Shown here: positions 1-6,972 of the stretch, in pieces
Position numbering within the stretch: position 1 is the first letter of the stretch
Layout of the letters: every line of letters begins with the position of its first letter
Assembly: GCA_015523485.1 (NCBI GenBank)
Contig: WAKH01000040.1
Coordinates: forward strand, 1 to 32,450
Direction of reading: 5' to 3'
Source: Thermodiscus sp.
GTDB taxonomy: Archaea; Thermoproteota; Thermoprotei_A; Sulfolobales; Acidilobaceae
Length of the DNA: 32,450 bases
Notes under the pieces: generated by a model
What the model saw: the letters and a program-made list of their open reading frames with translations, nothing else
Databases searched by the model: none
What the model was told of the DNA's origin: nothing
Position numbers and translations under genes: made by a program

Positions 1-133
1 CGCGGAGGCTTCTGACCTCATCTATTAGTTGCCTCCTTTGGGTCTTGACCTCAACAATTTTATCTCGAAGTTCTTCTGCTTTTTTAAGTAGTGTTTTTTC
101 GTCTATTTGGGTTTCAAGTCGCTCCTCGCCCAA
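1..133 (-). CDS. Coiled-coil protein, N-terminal fragment (cut by window edge)
   Basis: Only the first 44 or so codons are present; the gene runs off the left edge. It opens at a TTG (131-133), with an in-frame stop four codons upstream and a GGTGAT ribosome-binding site at about 142-148. The visible residues are almost all Glu, Lys, Arg, Gln, Leu and Ile in heptad-like order (for example LLKKAEELRDKIVEVKTQRR), which predicts a charged coiled coil. This resembles the N-terminus of archaeal coiled-coil proteins of the COG1340 type, but too little is present to name a family. A TATA-like TTATAA near 216-221 on the minus strand could drive it. Confidence 0.5.
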   Translation of the reverse strand, partial: MGEERLETQIDEKTLLKKAEELRDKIVEVKTQRRQLIDEVRSLR

Positions 134-243
134 CCCTAGCCATCACCTTTTGACGCCGTTTGCAGGGGGATCACAGCGCCCTTAGGCGCCATAAGGGGGT
201 CTGTGTCATTGGGGTTATAATGCTTAATCTAAGATTCTTCACG

Positions 244-1053
244 CTATCCTCGTCCATATTCCGCGTCTTCATCTTCTTCTATTTCAATACTTGGCTCTTC
301 ACCCTGACTCACTATCTGTAGAACTTTAGCATAAACGAGTTTAAGGAGATCCTCATTGTAGATTGAAACTGGCAGAATTTCACCGATAAAGCCTGAGTCC
401 CTTACAGCTGCCGCTAAGTGGAGTGCCAACAGTTTGATATTATAATCGATGCGGGGCACGTCTTCAATAAGGGATTCAAGGTATCCCTCCTCGCTTAGGC
501 GCGGTATTAGCTCGTCAACTATTTCAGGCAGCAATAGATCTGATTTAGTAGCCACGTTTACCTGTGGAAGACCCATGCGGACTGCAACGCTTGATGATAG
601 CGATAGTGCTGATACTATGGAGAGGGGATCTTCGAAGAATGGTGCATCTATTAGGAAAAGTGTTACGGCCGGATCCTCCCCAACGATTGTGTTAATTATC
701 ACGGGTCCACTTGATCTATATGCGAACAACTCAAGCTGACCGGGAGTATCTATGATTGTGATATCTGCAGAGTACTTGTCAATCTCACTTTTTATCTCAT
801 CAACGTAATTAACGAGGGATGCCACCGATGCTATTAATGCCCCATTAGGTCCTAGTCCTTTCTTCATGAAGTCTTCAACTGATACAAGATTCCTAACATC
901 AATGTGTGGATCATAAGGAAGTACTTCTACTGCTGGATCAAAGTTTACAATGATAGTTTTTGGTCCCCTACTAGAGGCTAGCTCCCACAACGCCTTTGCC
1001 AGCGTAGACTTTCCACTCCCCGCTGGTCCTACCAGTACTATGTACTTTGTCAA
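244..1053 (-). CDS. GPN-loop GTPase
   Basis: A 269-residue P-loop GTPase of the GPN family, the archaeal relatives of eukaryotic Gpn1/Npa3, which act in RNA polymerase assembly and nuclear import; the archaeal role is not settled. Walker A is at residues 9-17 (GPAGSGKST), the family-defining Gly-Pro-Asn is at 68-70, and a switch II motif IDTPGQLELF lies near residue 100. The G4-like segment NVATKSDLL follows, and the tail is acidic (EIEEDEDAEYG). Family length is about 250-270 aa, so the gene looks complete. The start is TTG at 1051-1053, behind a GTAAGG site. The 300-nt region upstream holds a structured RNA candidate rather than another gene. Confidence 0.9.
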   Translation of the reverse strand: MTKYIVLVGPAGSGKSTLAKALWELASSRGPKTIIVNFDPAVEVLPYDPHIDVRNLVSVEDFMKKGLGPNGALIASVASLVNYVDEIKSEIDKYSADITIIDTPGQLELFAYRSSGPVIINTIVGEDPAVTLFLIDAPFFEDPLSIVSALSLSSSVAVRMGLPQVNVATKSDLLLPEIVDELIPRLSEEGYLESLIEDVPRIDYNIKLLALHLAAAVRDSGFIGEILPVSIYNEDLLKLVYAKVLQIVSQGEEPSIEIEEDEDAEYGRG

Positions 1054-1126
1054 ACCTTACATTCCCCCACTACTGGTCAAAGGTTTCTGAGAATCCCATC
1101 TTATTATGTTATAATTGGGATAGGCC

Positions 1127-1202
1127 GGGAGTGACCCGCCCCGTGCACATGTTCCCCCGTGACCTCGGGGCAAGGGTTCGCACGGGACCGGGGTTCACTC
1201 TC
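1127..1202 (-). ncRNA. Structured intergenic RNA candidate (nested hairpin)
   Basis: A GC-rich nested hairpin lies upstream of the GPN gene. Outer arms 1127-1134/1195-1202 pair over 8 bp (one G-U), middle arms 1140-1146/1180-1186 pair over 7 bp, and an apical stem 1155-1159/1166-1170 closes a 6-nt loop. The strand is uncertain because the structure is nearly symmetric. I favour minus: ATTTAAAT at 1228-1235 sits about 25 nt upstream of the hairpin on that strand. A plus-strand TTATAAT near 1109-1115 is also correctly spaced. The outer and middle helices flank short unpaired strands, as in an H/ACA pocket, but no ACA follows the outer stem on either strand. The same apical hairpin recurs at 27267-27344. 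Confidence 0.4.
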
Positions 1203-1227
1203 ACTAGTAGGTTATACGTTTCTGAGG

Positions 1228-1235
1228 ATTTAAAT
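1228..1235 (-). promoter_or_regulatory. TATA box for the 1127-1202 RNA
   Basis: A perfect ATTTAAAT lies in the otherwise GC-rich gap. On the minus strand it is about 25 nt upstream of the outer hairpin arm at 1202, which is the usual archaeal TATA-to-start distance. Inferred from sequence and spacing only. Confidence 0.35.
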
Positions 1236-1354
1236 GGTCGGCTCCCCAGGGGCGGAAGGTTTACTTCATACCCCCCGGGAATAGGGTCAGCGCTGGAACG
1301 CTAGGTCATCGCCAATAGATGAAAGTATATGATTGTCGAGAATAAACTTAGAGG

Positions 1355-1606
1355 TCAGCCCATTTCCTCTTTGACCGACTTCATCGTCTTTAGTGTCTTC
1401 CAGAGTGTTGGCTGTATCCACAGGATCCATGCTGGTACGTTTTTGATGAATTCGTATGCCTCTTCCCAACCGTCTAAGCCGAGTTTCTGCGCTAGTTCCT
1501 CTAGTGTCATATTAGTTTTCACATATCTCTGGAGTATGCTTAGGACTTCCTCGTCTATACCTATCTCCTTGCTTCCTGCTTTAACCTTGAACACTGGCTC
1601 GCTCAT
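1355..1606 (-). CDS. Small conserved-looking protein of unknown function
   Basis: An 83-residue protein with an ATG start at 1604-1606 and stop at 1355. I do not recognise a family. The composition is that of a real small cytosolic protein: a mixed N-terminus, a helical segment with the pattern TLEELAQKLGLDGWEEAYEF that resembles a small helix-turn-helix or helical-bundle element, then a tryptophan-rich stretch (AWILWIQPTLWK) and a basic tail. There is no signal peptide and there are no cysteines. It lies between the tRNA-Pro gene and the structured RNA upstream of the GPN gene, all on the minus strand. Confidence 0.65.
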   Translation of the reverse strand: MSEPVFKVKAGSKEIGIDEEVLSILQRYVKTNMTLEELAQKLGLDGWEEAYEFIKNVPAWILWIQPTLWKTLKTMKSVKEEMG

Positions 1607-1655
1607 TCTCTACAACACCCTAGTCTCCACCGAGGATTTTCGGGGTATTAAATTA

Positions 1656-1769
1656 TGGTGGGGCCGCCGGGATTTGAACCCGGGACCACCAGCGTTCTGG
1701 GCTAGCCCCGTCTCGGGGCTGGGGATTGCTCCCCAGGCTGGCATCCTAGCCAGGCTAGACGACGGCCCC
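1656..1769 (-). tRNA. tRNA-Pro (GGG) with a 36-nt intron
   Basis: Read on the minus strand. The acceptor arms are 1763-1769 and 1660-1666 (7 bp), with discriminator A at 1659 and an encoded CCA at 1656-1658. The T arm is CCGGG-UUCAAAU-CCCGG. The anticodon stem CCAGC/GCUGG surrounds loop CUGGGG plus C38, giving anticodon GGG (1732-1734). The intron (1695-1730) lies at the canonical 37/38 position. CUGG pairs with CCAG as a four-base central helix flanked by bulges GGA and AAC, a regular bulge-helix-bulge cut by the archaeal splicing endonuclease. The matching prolyl-tRNA synthetase gene lies at 24242-25696. Confidence 0.93.
1695..1730 (-). other. tRNA-Pro intron
   Basis: A 36-nt intron defined by cuts between the second and third bases of the two 3-nt bulges (GG|A and AA|C). 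Its interior can form a small CCCCG/CGGGG hairpin. The splice points are inferred from the bulge-helix-bulge geometry. Confidence 0.75.
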
Positions 1770-1802
1770 TTCCATGTCTAATGGTTTAATGAGGGTTGGA
1801 TC

Positions 1803-1810
1803 CTTTAAAG
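1803..1810 (-). promoter_or_regulatory. TATA box of tRNA-Pro
   Basis: CTTTAAAG on the minus strand lies about 35 nt before the mature tRNA 5' end at 1769, which would place the transcription start near 1781 and leave a short 5' leader for RNase P. Confidence 0.45.
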
Positions 1811-1853
1811 CTATCCTGGACCCTGCTTGTGAAGGGTTTACTTTAAAGGTGAA

Positions 1854-1885
1854 GTATACGTTTAATTGAATCAAGGTATACGTTT
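1854..1885. repeat. Two direct GTATACGTTT repeats, operator-like
   Basis: GTATACGTTT occurs at 1854-1863 and 1876-1885, 22 bp apart (two helical turns), and the palindromic core GTATAC recurs at 1915-1920. They lie between tRNA-Pro and the zinc-protein gene in a stretch with no ORF. The spacing suits a regulator bound to one DNA face. Which gene is controlled is not shown. Confidence 0.35.
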
Positions 1886-1987
1886 CCAGGAGGGCTTATA
1901 GTGGGTTAGGCCCGGTATACCCAGGGTAACGCCTAAAGTATTCCGAGAATCCACTGGTATTACCAGCCCTTACATTTACGTTTTGGG

Positions 1988-2356
1988 GTGTACATAGTGA
2001 GTAGGATTGGGAGGGGGATAGGCGTAATATTCGTCGTATGCTCATATTGCGGATTCATCTTCCACAATTACTCGATAGGTGACAAGAACAACAAGGCTAA
2101 GTTCAGCGGGGTCCCCACCCCCTCAAAAGCTCTAAGCGGATACGATGGCCTAGTATGCCCTGGCTGCGGTAGACAAGTCGGATTGAAGCCTACAAGGATA
2201 CAGGTAATGCACTGGAAGAAGTTCGTTGAACTCTATGACATTATAGAGAAACCACTACCCAAGTTAAGACCATCAAGAACAATGGTCGACGAGCACATGA
2301 AGGGTATGCACGATCTAAGCAAGGGACTCAGCGATACAGCAGTGGGAGTGAGTTAG
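1988..2356 (+). CDS. Small zinc-ribbon protein, unknown function
   Basis: A 122-residue protein with two CxxC knuckles, CSYCG near residue 18 and CPGCGR near residue 56, so a single zinc ribbon is likely. Between them is a segment KFSGVPTPSKALSGYDG that looks like a family signature; it recalls uncharacterised crenarchaeal zinc proteins, which I cannot name more closely. The start is uncertain: GTG at 1988 gives 122 residues, and another in-frame GTG is at 1997. The stop TAG (2354-2356) overlaps the stop of the convergent kinase-like gene. Repeats upstream (1854-1885) may regulate it. Confidence 0.7.
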   Translation: MYIVSRIGRGIGVIFVVCSYCGFIFHNYSIGDKNNKAKFSGVPTPSKALSGYDGLVCPGCGRQVGLKPTRIQVMHWKKFVELYDIIEKPLPKLRPSRTMVDEHMKGMHDLSKGLSDTAVGVS

Positions 2357-3087
2357 CCAAAATACGTATGGTGTTCAACGAATTCCAACACAATACTAAG
2401 TATGTCTTCGTAGACCTCTCGACTACACTCAATATAATATCGGGAAAACAAGCCACTATGCTTTCTCAGGAATATTAAGCCTCCGTTAAACCTCGTGAGC
2501 AAGCCTGAAACAAGCTTTACAACGTTGCCACAGCCTGTTGAAGCAGACTCGTAATCTAGGATTACTGCCTTCCCATTCCAGCTAGTAAATCTAACATGCT
2601 TCCAGGGTCTCCTTAGTTCCAAGTGAAGAATTCCTAAATCATCCAGCGTTCTAGCAGCTCTCATGCTCTCTCTAACGGCGTGAATGGGGTCATTTCTCAA
2701 GGCTTCTTCGAGATGGGGTCCCTCAATATAGTCCATAACTATAATGTCATCGTCGAAGTAGAAGGGACGGGGGGCTACTCCGCCTCTTGAGGCTACTTCC
2801 AATAGCTTCCCCTCATTGTATAGACTCATCCTCTTCGAGTCGCGTCTCCTTACTTTGATTGCCTTCACAGCACCATTAACAATACCAATCAGTACAATGG
2901 CGGAGTGCCCTTTCCCAACCACTTTCCGTGTTGGATTAGAATCCATGGGAGTGCATAGTCTTTCTACACCTACATTTTCAAGCTTGAATACTAGATTACC
3001 ACAGCCGTGATGCGGGGGGTAGCATATCCAGCGGAGGTCACTATCATTCATGAAACTAGCCGCTGAGTAGCAGAGGTTGTTAATCAA
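2353..3087 (-). CDS. Predicted Ser/Thr protein kinase-like protein (COG2112 type)
   Basis: A 244-residue protein with a compact kinase fold. A glycine-poor P-loop region GKGHSAIVLIG precedes the ATP-lysine segment AIKVRR. A hinge-like IVMDYIEG follows, then HLELRRPWKHV in the place of the HRD catalytic loop, and ILDYESAS in the place of DFG. Such altered motifs are typical of the archaeal COG2112 family, so activity cannot be assumed. The first start is TTG at 3085-3087, overlapping the stop of cca (TAA 3080-3082), which suggests translational coupling. An in-frame ATG at residue 12 is an alternative. Its 3' end shares a TTAG with the convergent zinc-protein gene. Confidence 0.75.
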   Translation of the reverse strand: MINNLCYSAASFMNDSDLRWICYPPHHGCGNLVFKLENVGVERLCTPMDSNPTRKVVGKGHSAIVLIGIVNGAVKAIKVRRRDSKRMSLYNEGKLLEVASRGGVAPRPFYFDDDIIVMDYIEGPHLEEALRNDPIHAVRESMRAARTLDDLGILHLELRRPWKHVRFTSWNGKAVILDYESASTGCGNVVKLVSGLLTRFNGGLIFLRKHSGLFSRYYIECSREVYEDILSIVLEFVEHHTYFG

Positions 3088-4441
3088 TTGTTAACCACCT
3101 TGGAATCGAGGTGCAAGTGCGATAGTCACTACTACATCTTCCTATTTGGGACTTGCACTGATGGGCTCCAAGGATTGAAATGGCTCTCCCACTTATCCAT
3201 TGTGTAACTATCTCGGCTAGGCTTCTAAACTTTCTAGCCCTTAATCCGTAGATGCGGCCATCTTCTCCAATCCATACTGGATAATCATCCTTGAGCCTCT
3301 TCTCGAGGAATGCCACTACTCCTTCTAGCGAATCCCAGGCATGGGGTCCCTTTGCAACCTCGACTCGAGGCAGCTCGTTTTCAAGTGTAACAAGCTCTAT
3401 CCTCACATACTTCGACTCGTCTGTATCTACGGTATAGTAGAGGGGCTGAAAACCGTACTGTTTAGTCGTATCGAATAAGTCACGAGCTCCTCGCTTCGCC
3501 TTACCCCAAACGGATTCTGGCGGCGAATCCGCATAGTCTCCTATGCATTCTACTGTGACAAGGAAGCCATACGGCTTAACTATAGTTTCCCCAGTGAATG
3601 GATAGAAGAATTCTCTAGAAGGACGCCTTAGATATAGTCTAGACGCTAGAACAAAAGTCGAGAGTGATTTTAAGGAGACTGCAGCAGCAGCGTTTCTCTC
3701 CGGGTCTACTGGGTCCACTACAATCATGGGGCTATCCTTATACTTCTTCTCCAAGAATTCCCTGTCCCCTATTCCTTCGATATCGATGTATACGGGAGGC
3801 ACCCACCTGCTGGCTTCTCGGATTAACTTCTCGAATGAACCATAATGTATAATCAGCAATTCTGTTAGGTAGCCGCTAAATCCTCTTACCCGTGTTTCAG
3901 CTCCATAGACACCTATTCCTTTAAAGAAAGCCTTAAGCAGTCTCACGTCATCCCTCCTACAAGCGTCGAGCTTGGACATCACGTATTCTGTATGAAAAGG
4001 CGTCCTTTCTACACCTAATCCCTTCTTTCGAGGCGAGTCAAGCTTGAGTGCTGGTACGACATCTGCTTCCATTCCGAGTAAGGTGACGGTCACGTAGGGG
4101 TGTTGAGCATACTTGATCACGGTCGGAAAATGCCTGGAGAGGCAACTTCTCAGGAATTCTTCAGAGTATTGAAGTATCCATGAGTCGTCTACGTCCTCAA
4201 ATAGTACAAAAACGTCTAGCTCCCACTTGTCCCTTGTGTAGGTATCTTTAGCGAAGCTCCCAACCGGTTTAACTTCAGCCTTTAACTCGTTCCATGTGAG
4301 GCAGTCCTCAAGCACACTATGAAGTCTCTTGTAGAGCATCAGTAACAGGTATTCTTGTAGCTTTCCTGGTCTTACCTCTTTGAGCACTTCTTCCTCGATC
4401 TTAGACCTGGGAGGACAGTTCAATGGAGCTTGACCTCCCAT
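3080..4441 (-). CDS. cca: CCA-adding tRNA nucleotidyltransferase, archaeal class I
   Basis: Adds or repairs the 3' CCA of tRNAs from CTP and ATP without a nucleic-acid template. The 453-residue length matches archaeal class I enzymes. The nucleotidyltransferase signature is clear: Gly61-Ser62 in PVGSFAKDTY, metal-binding Glu74 and Asp76 in KWELDVFVLF, and the third carboxylate Asp127 in GMEADVVP. The C-terminal half with FFYPFTGETIVKPYGF fits the body and tail domains. The ATG start (4439-4441) lies inside the end of thpR, so the two are translationally coupled. The tRNAs in this window already encode CCA, so repair is a likely role alongside synthesis. Confidence 0.95.
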   Translation of the reverse strand: MGGQAPLNCPPRSKIEEEVLKEVRPGKLQEYLLLMLYKRLHSVLEDCLTWNELKAEVKPVGSFAKDTYTRDKWELDVFVLFEDVDDSWILQYSEEFLRSCLSRHFPTVIKYAQHPYVTVTLLGMEADVVPALKLDSPRKKGLGVERTPFHTEYVMSKLDACRRDDVRLLKAFFKGIGVYGAETRVRGFSGYLTELLIIHYGSFEKLIREASRWVPPVYIDIEGIGDREFLEKKYKDSPMIVVDPVDPERNAAAAVSLKSLSTFVLASRLYLRRPSREFFYPFTGETIVKPYGFLVTVECIGDYADSPPESVWGKAKRGARDLFDTTKQYGFQPLYYTVDTDESKYVRIELVTLENELPRVEVAKGPHAWDSLEGVVAFLEKRLKDDYPVWIGEDGRIYGLRARKFRSLAEIVTQWISGRAISILGAHQCKSQIGRCSSDYRTCTSIPRWLTID

Positions 4442-4992
4442 AGGGTCTCGTAGATTGGACCAGAGCGGGTGAGCGTACTCTTCTTTAATCGTATCGAGTC
4501 TACTACTATCTCGCCTATATCATAGTCAGAGTAGTCAACTAGTATCTTTGTGAGACTGGGAAGATTTCGTGACCCCTTTATCCTTGCCAGTGTGATGTGA
4601 GGAACGAACTTGGGCTTGTCCGGGGGGAATCCAAGTTTACGCAGTCTGTCTTCGACGGCGTTTCGTATTTTTACTAGGCGTTCTGCCCCATCGCTTACAC
4701 CTACCCATACCACTCGTGGCCTCGCTAGTGAGGGAAACGCTCCGAGACCGTGTAATCTGATCTTGAACTTCTCTTCTTGTATCGGTTTAAGAACCTCTTC
4801 TATTATCTCGTTCACTTTAGCTCTTGGTACTTCGCCGATAAACCTGAGTGTTAAATGAATGTTCTGAGTCTCTACTGGTTTCATCGGTACCCTTGTTGAT
4901 ACAAGTGCGTCTTTGATCCTCTCAAGCACTGATAGAACGAGGGGATCCTCTATATCGACGGCTATGAACACCCTTAGACGCTCGTTGTACAC
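4420..4992 (-). CDS. thpR: RNA 2',3'-cyclic phosphodiesterase (2H family)
   Basis: A 190-residue member of the LigT/ThpR 2H phosphoesterases, which open 2',3'-cyclic phosphates on RNA ends and can ligate 2'-5' in vitro. Both catalytic HxTx motifs are present: HLTL at 46-49 and HITL at 132-135. The GTG start at 4990-4992 is only a few bases from a minus-strand TATA (ATATAA, 4993-4998). A leaderless start at GTG codon 8 (4969-4971), 25 nt from that TATA and directly before FIAVDIED, may be the real one. It is followed by and overlaps cca, a pairing consistent with RNA 3'-end healing. Confidence 0.92.
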   Translation of the reverse strand: MYNERLRVFIAVDIEDPLVLSVLERIKDALVSTRVPMKPVETQNIHLTLRFIGEVPRAKVNEIIEEVLKPIQEEKFKIRLHGLGAFPSLARPRVVWVGVSDGAERLVKIRNAVEDRLRKLGFPPDKPKFVPHITLARIKGSRNLPSLTKILVDYSDYDIGEIVVDSIRLKKSTLTRSGPIYETLWEVKLH

Positions 4993-5071
4993 TTATATCT
5001 ACACCTAGTATGATGTCAACGTTGCTAAGCCTTAATTCTTTCAGCCCGCTAAAAACATCCAGGGCATAGGT

Positions 5072-5656
5072 ATGGATTTGACGATAGCAGTTACCGGGAT
5101 GCCTGGCAGCGGGAAGAGTATCGTAGCCCAAACGATCGCACGTGTGTTGAAGGCACCTATCTATAGCATGGGTGACGTGGTTAGACGCGAGGTTGTAAAA
5201 CGAGGATTAGAATTAACTGTTAGCAATGTAGAAAGGGTCGCCACCCTTCTCCGCCAAGAGCTAGGTAAGGCTGCAGTGGCAATACTCCTCTTCGAGGAGA
5301 TAAAGAACATAGAGGGACCCGTTGTAATCGATGGCCTAAGAAGCCTCGATGAGGCAAGAATTCTCGCGAAAAGAGGGAATCTATGCATAGTCGCTGTTCA
5401 TGCCAGCCCATATACAAGATACAGGAGACTGATGGCAAGACGGAGAAAAGACGACATTAAGAGCTGGGAGGACCTTGTCCTCAGAGATACTAAGAATCTT
5501 GAATTCGGGATAGGCGCGGCTATAGCAATGGCAGACTATATGATCGTTAATGAGGGCACACTAGATGAGGCGGAGAAAGCTGCGATACATGTAGCGGAGA
5601 GGATTAGGGATGACAAGGGCAAAAGTTGTAGTGGTGGCGGAGGTCCGTCCCACTGA
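5072..5656 (+). CDS. UPF0200 P-loop kinase-like protein (CoaE/adenylate kinase-like)
   Basis: A 194-residue P-loop NTPase with Walker A GMPGSGKS at 9-16 and a segment VIDGLRSLDEARIL typical of dephospho-CoA-kinase-like folds. The basic lid RRLMARRRKDD follows. It matches the archaeal UPF0200 family, which has no proven function; archaea use an unrelated GTP-dependent dephospho-CoA kinase, so naming it coaE would be unsafe. The ATG at 5072 opens a gene divergent from thpR. It overlaps the next gene by 47 nt, and this UPF0200-UPF0201 pairing suggests a shared, RNA-linked role. Confidence 0.85.
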   Translation: MDLTIAVTGMPGSGKSIVAQTIARVLKAPIYSMGDVVRREVVKRGLELTVSNVERVATLLRQELGKAAVAILLFEEIKNIEGPVVIDGLRSLDEARILAKRGNLCIVAVHASPYTRYRRLMARRRKDDIKSWEDLVLRDTKNLEFGIGAAIAMADYMIVNEGTLDEAEKAAIHVAERIRDDKGKSCSGGGGPSH

Positions 5657-6044
5657 GAGCATAGAGAAGGTTAGATCAGCCATCTTAAACATAATAGATC
5701 CAGACGTAATCGACGTCGAAGGCGACGATTTCAAGCGTATAGTAGCGATCTCTAACGATATCAGAAGCCTGGAGAGGCTGAGGAGACTGCTAAGAGTGGA
5801 GAGAATTCTCGACGCGGCCAGGGGGGCGATGAAGAAGGGAATCTCCAGTGGAAGGCTTGAATTCTACCTCCACAAGCAAGCATTATATGCAGGGAGGCTG
5901 AGCTTCGTATCAGGCGACTTCGAATCCCCACTAGGAGCAATACATGTCGTGATCGAGCATCCAGAACCCAAGAAGGTACTAGATTGGCTTGCACCTCCAA
6001 CGAGCAGGGGTAGGCCGGTCTTCGAGCTCGATACACCACCCTAG
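5610..6044 (+). CDS. UPF0201 family putative RNA-binding protein
   Basis: A 144-residue archaeal protein of the UPF0201 (COG1931) type: an alpha/beta N-terminus (VVVVAEVRPTESIEKVRSAI), a middle with LERLRRLLRVERILDAARG, and a conserved-looking GRLEFYLHKQALYAGRLSF followed by SPLGAIHV. The family is predicted to bind RNA, and no enzyme motif is visible. The ATG at 5610 follows a GGATTAGGG site inside the end of the UPF0200 gene. The stop TAG at 6042-6044 lies in a CTAG shared with the convergent RNase Z stop. Confidence 0.85.
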   Translation: MTRAKVVVVAEVRPTESIEKVRSAILNIIDPDVIDVEGDDFKRIVAISNDIRSLERLRRLLRVERILDAARGAMKKGISSGRLEFYLHKQALYAGRLSFVSGDFESPLGAIHVVIEHPEPKKVLDWLAPPTSRGRPVFELDTPP

Positions 6045-6970
6045 AAGCTAATCCGGATATTCATGAGATCCCATGCCAGCATAGTCTTTGGAAAGACTCT
6101 CCTAGCTTCTCTGTACAATTTCCACGCCTCATAACCCCTATAGCGGGGGCTGACATGGAACAATAGAAGATTCTCTACCGTGGCTTCCTGAGCGACTAGG
6201 GCGGCGTGCTCAGCTGTTGAATGTCCCCTGGCTATAGCCTCGCCCTCCAGCTCCGAGGAGTAGGTTGAATCATGTATAAGCAGTGTCGACCCCTTAGCGA
6301 GGTCTATTATGGATGCACACGGCGCGGTGTCGCCCGTGTATGTTATGCTTACAACTTTTCCAGGAGTACTGATACTATCGAGGCTCACAATCTTGTCATC
6401 GATGATGACTGTCCTCTTTTCGAAGAGATCGGTCAACCAGGGACCCGGGCGTACACCGATTTCCTTCAGTTTCTCCATGTTGATCCTAGGTCTCAGAATC
6501 CATTCCAGCCTGTATGCGAGGGACCCTTGTGTATGGCAGGCTGGAGCCCATGTAACTATCAGCTTATCGCCTCCTGCCTTATTAACGGTCAGGGACCCTT
6601 CATTCTCTAAAACAAGGTAGTTGATTTCAAAGCCCAATCTCTTGCTGGTAGCTTCCAGGGTTTCCTTTGAGAATTCTATCACGCTTGGGGGACCCCCAAT
6701 TGTCAGCGGGGATTCTCTCCTCGTTACCGCCATCGACTGTAGAAGACCTGCTAATCCATTGATATGATCGCCGTGTTCGTGTGTGATGAGGATCAAGTCA
6801 ATGTCATGAACGCTTTTCGGGGCCTTGTGCAGGTTAATTTGTACACCCTCACCAGCGTCTAGCAGTATGGTGTATCCTCTCCAATCGTATATTAGAAATG
6901 ATGATGTTAGCCGCTCGTTTGTCGGTATAACCCCGCCACTCCCTAGCACTGTTAGGCCAACATGTGGCAC
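6041..6970 (-). CDS. rnz: Ribonuclease Z (tRNA 3'-endonuclease)
   Basis: A metallo-beta-lactamase-fold nuclease that removes the 3' trailer of tRNA precursors. The length of 309 residues is typical of the short ElaC-type form. The zinc motif HEHGDH is at 64-69, and later metal ligands sit in LIHDSTYSS, GHSTAEHA and FHVSPRY. N-terminal LGSGGVIPTNER matches the family opening. The start is GTG at 6968-6970 with GGTGA a few bases upstream, overlapping the end of trmG10. It is the last gene of the prs-trmG10-rnz operon. All four tRNA genes here encode CCA, so cleavage must occur after rather than before CCA in those transcripts. Confidence 0.95.
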   Translation of the reverse strand: MPHVGLTVLGSGGVIPTNERLTSSFLIYDWRGYTILLDAGEGVQINLHKAPKSVHDIDLILITHEHGDHINGLAGLLQSMAVTRRESPLTIGGPPSVIEFSKETLEATSKRLGFEINYLVLENEGSLTVNKAGGDKLIVTWAPACHTQGSLAYRLEWILRPRINMEKLKEIGVRPGPWLTDLFEKRTVIIDDKIVSLDSISTPGKVVSITYTGDTAPCASIIDLAKGSTLLIHDSTYSSELEGEAIARGHSTAEHAALVAQEATVENLLLFHVSPRYRGYEAWKLYREARRVFPKTMLAWDLMNIRISF

Positions 6971-6972
6971 TC

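Noticed and set aside
1155-1170. K-loop in the shared apical hairpin
   Set aside because: A UGA is present on the plus strand, but the matching GA is not, so a kink-turn cannot be claimed.
1287-1312. Box C/D-like RNA: GCGATGA and CTGA on the minus strand, 15 nt apart
   Set aside because: The C box deviates from consensus, and no matching C' and D pair follows at normal spacing, so it is likely chance in the promoter region.
1054-1354. SRP RNA or RNase P RNA in the GC-rich gap upstream of the GPN gene
   Set aside because: The conserved SRP GGAAGG-AGCAG region and the RNase P core motifs were not found; the nested hairpin is too short.
5072-5656. Naming the UPF0200 gene coaE (dephospho-CoA kinase)
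   Set aside because: Only the general kinase fold is shared; archaea use another enzyme for this step.
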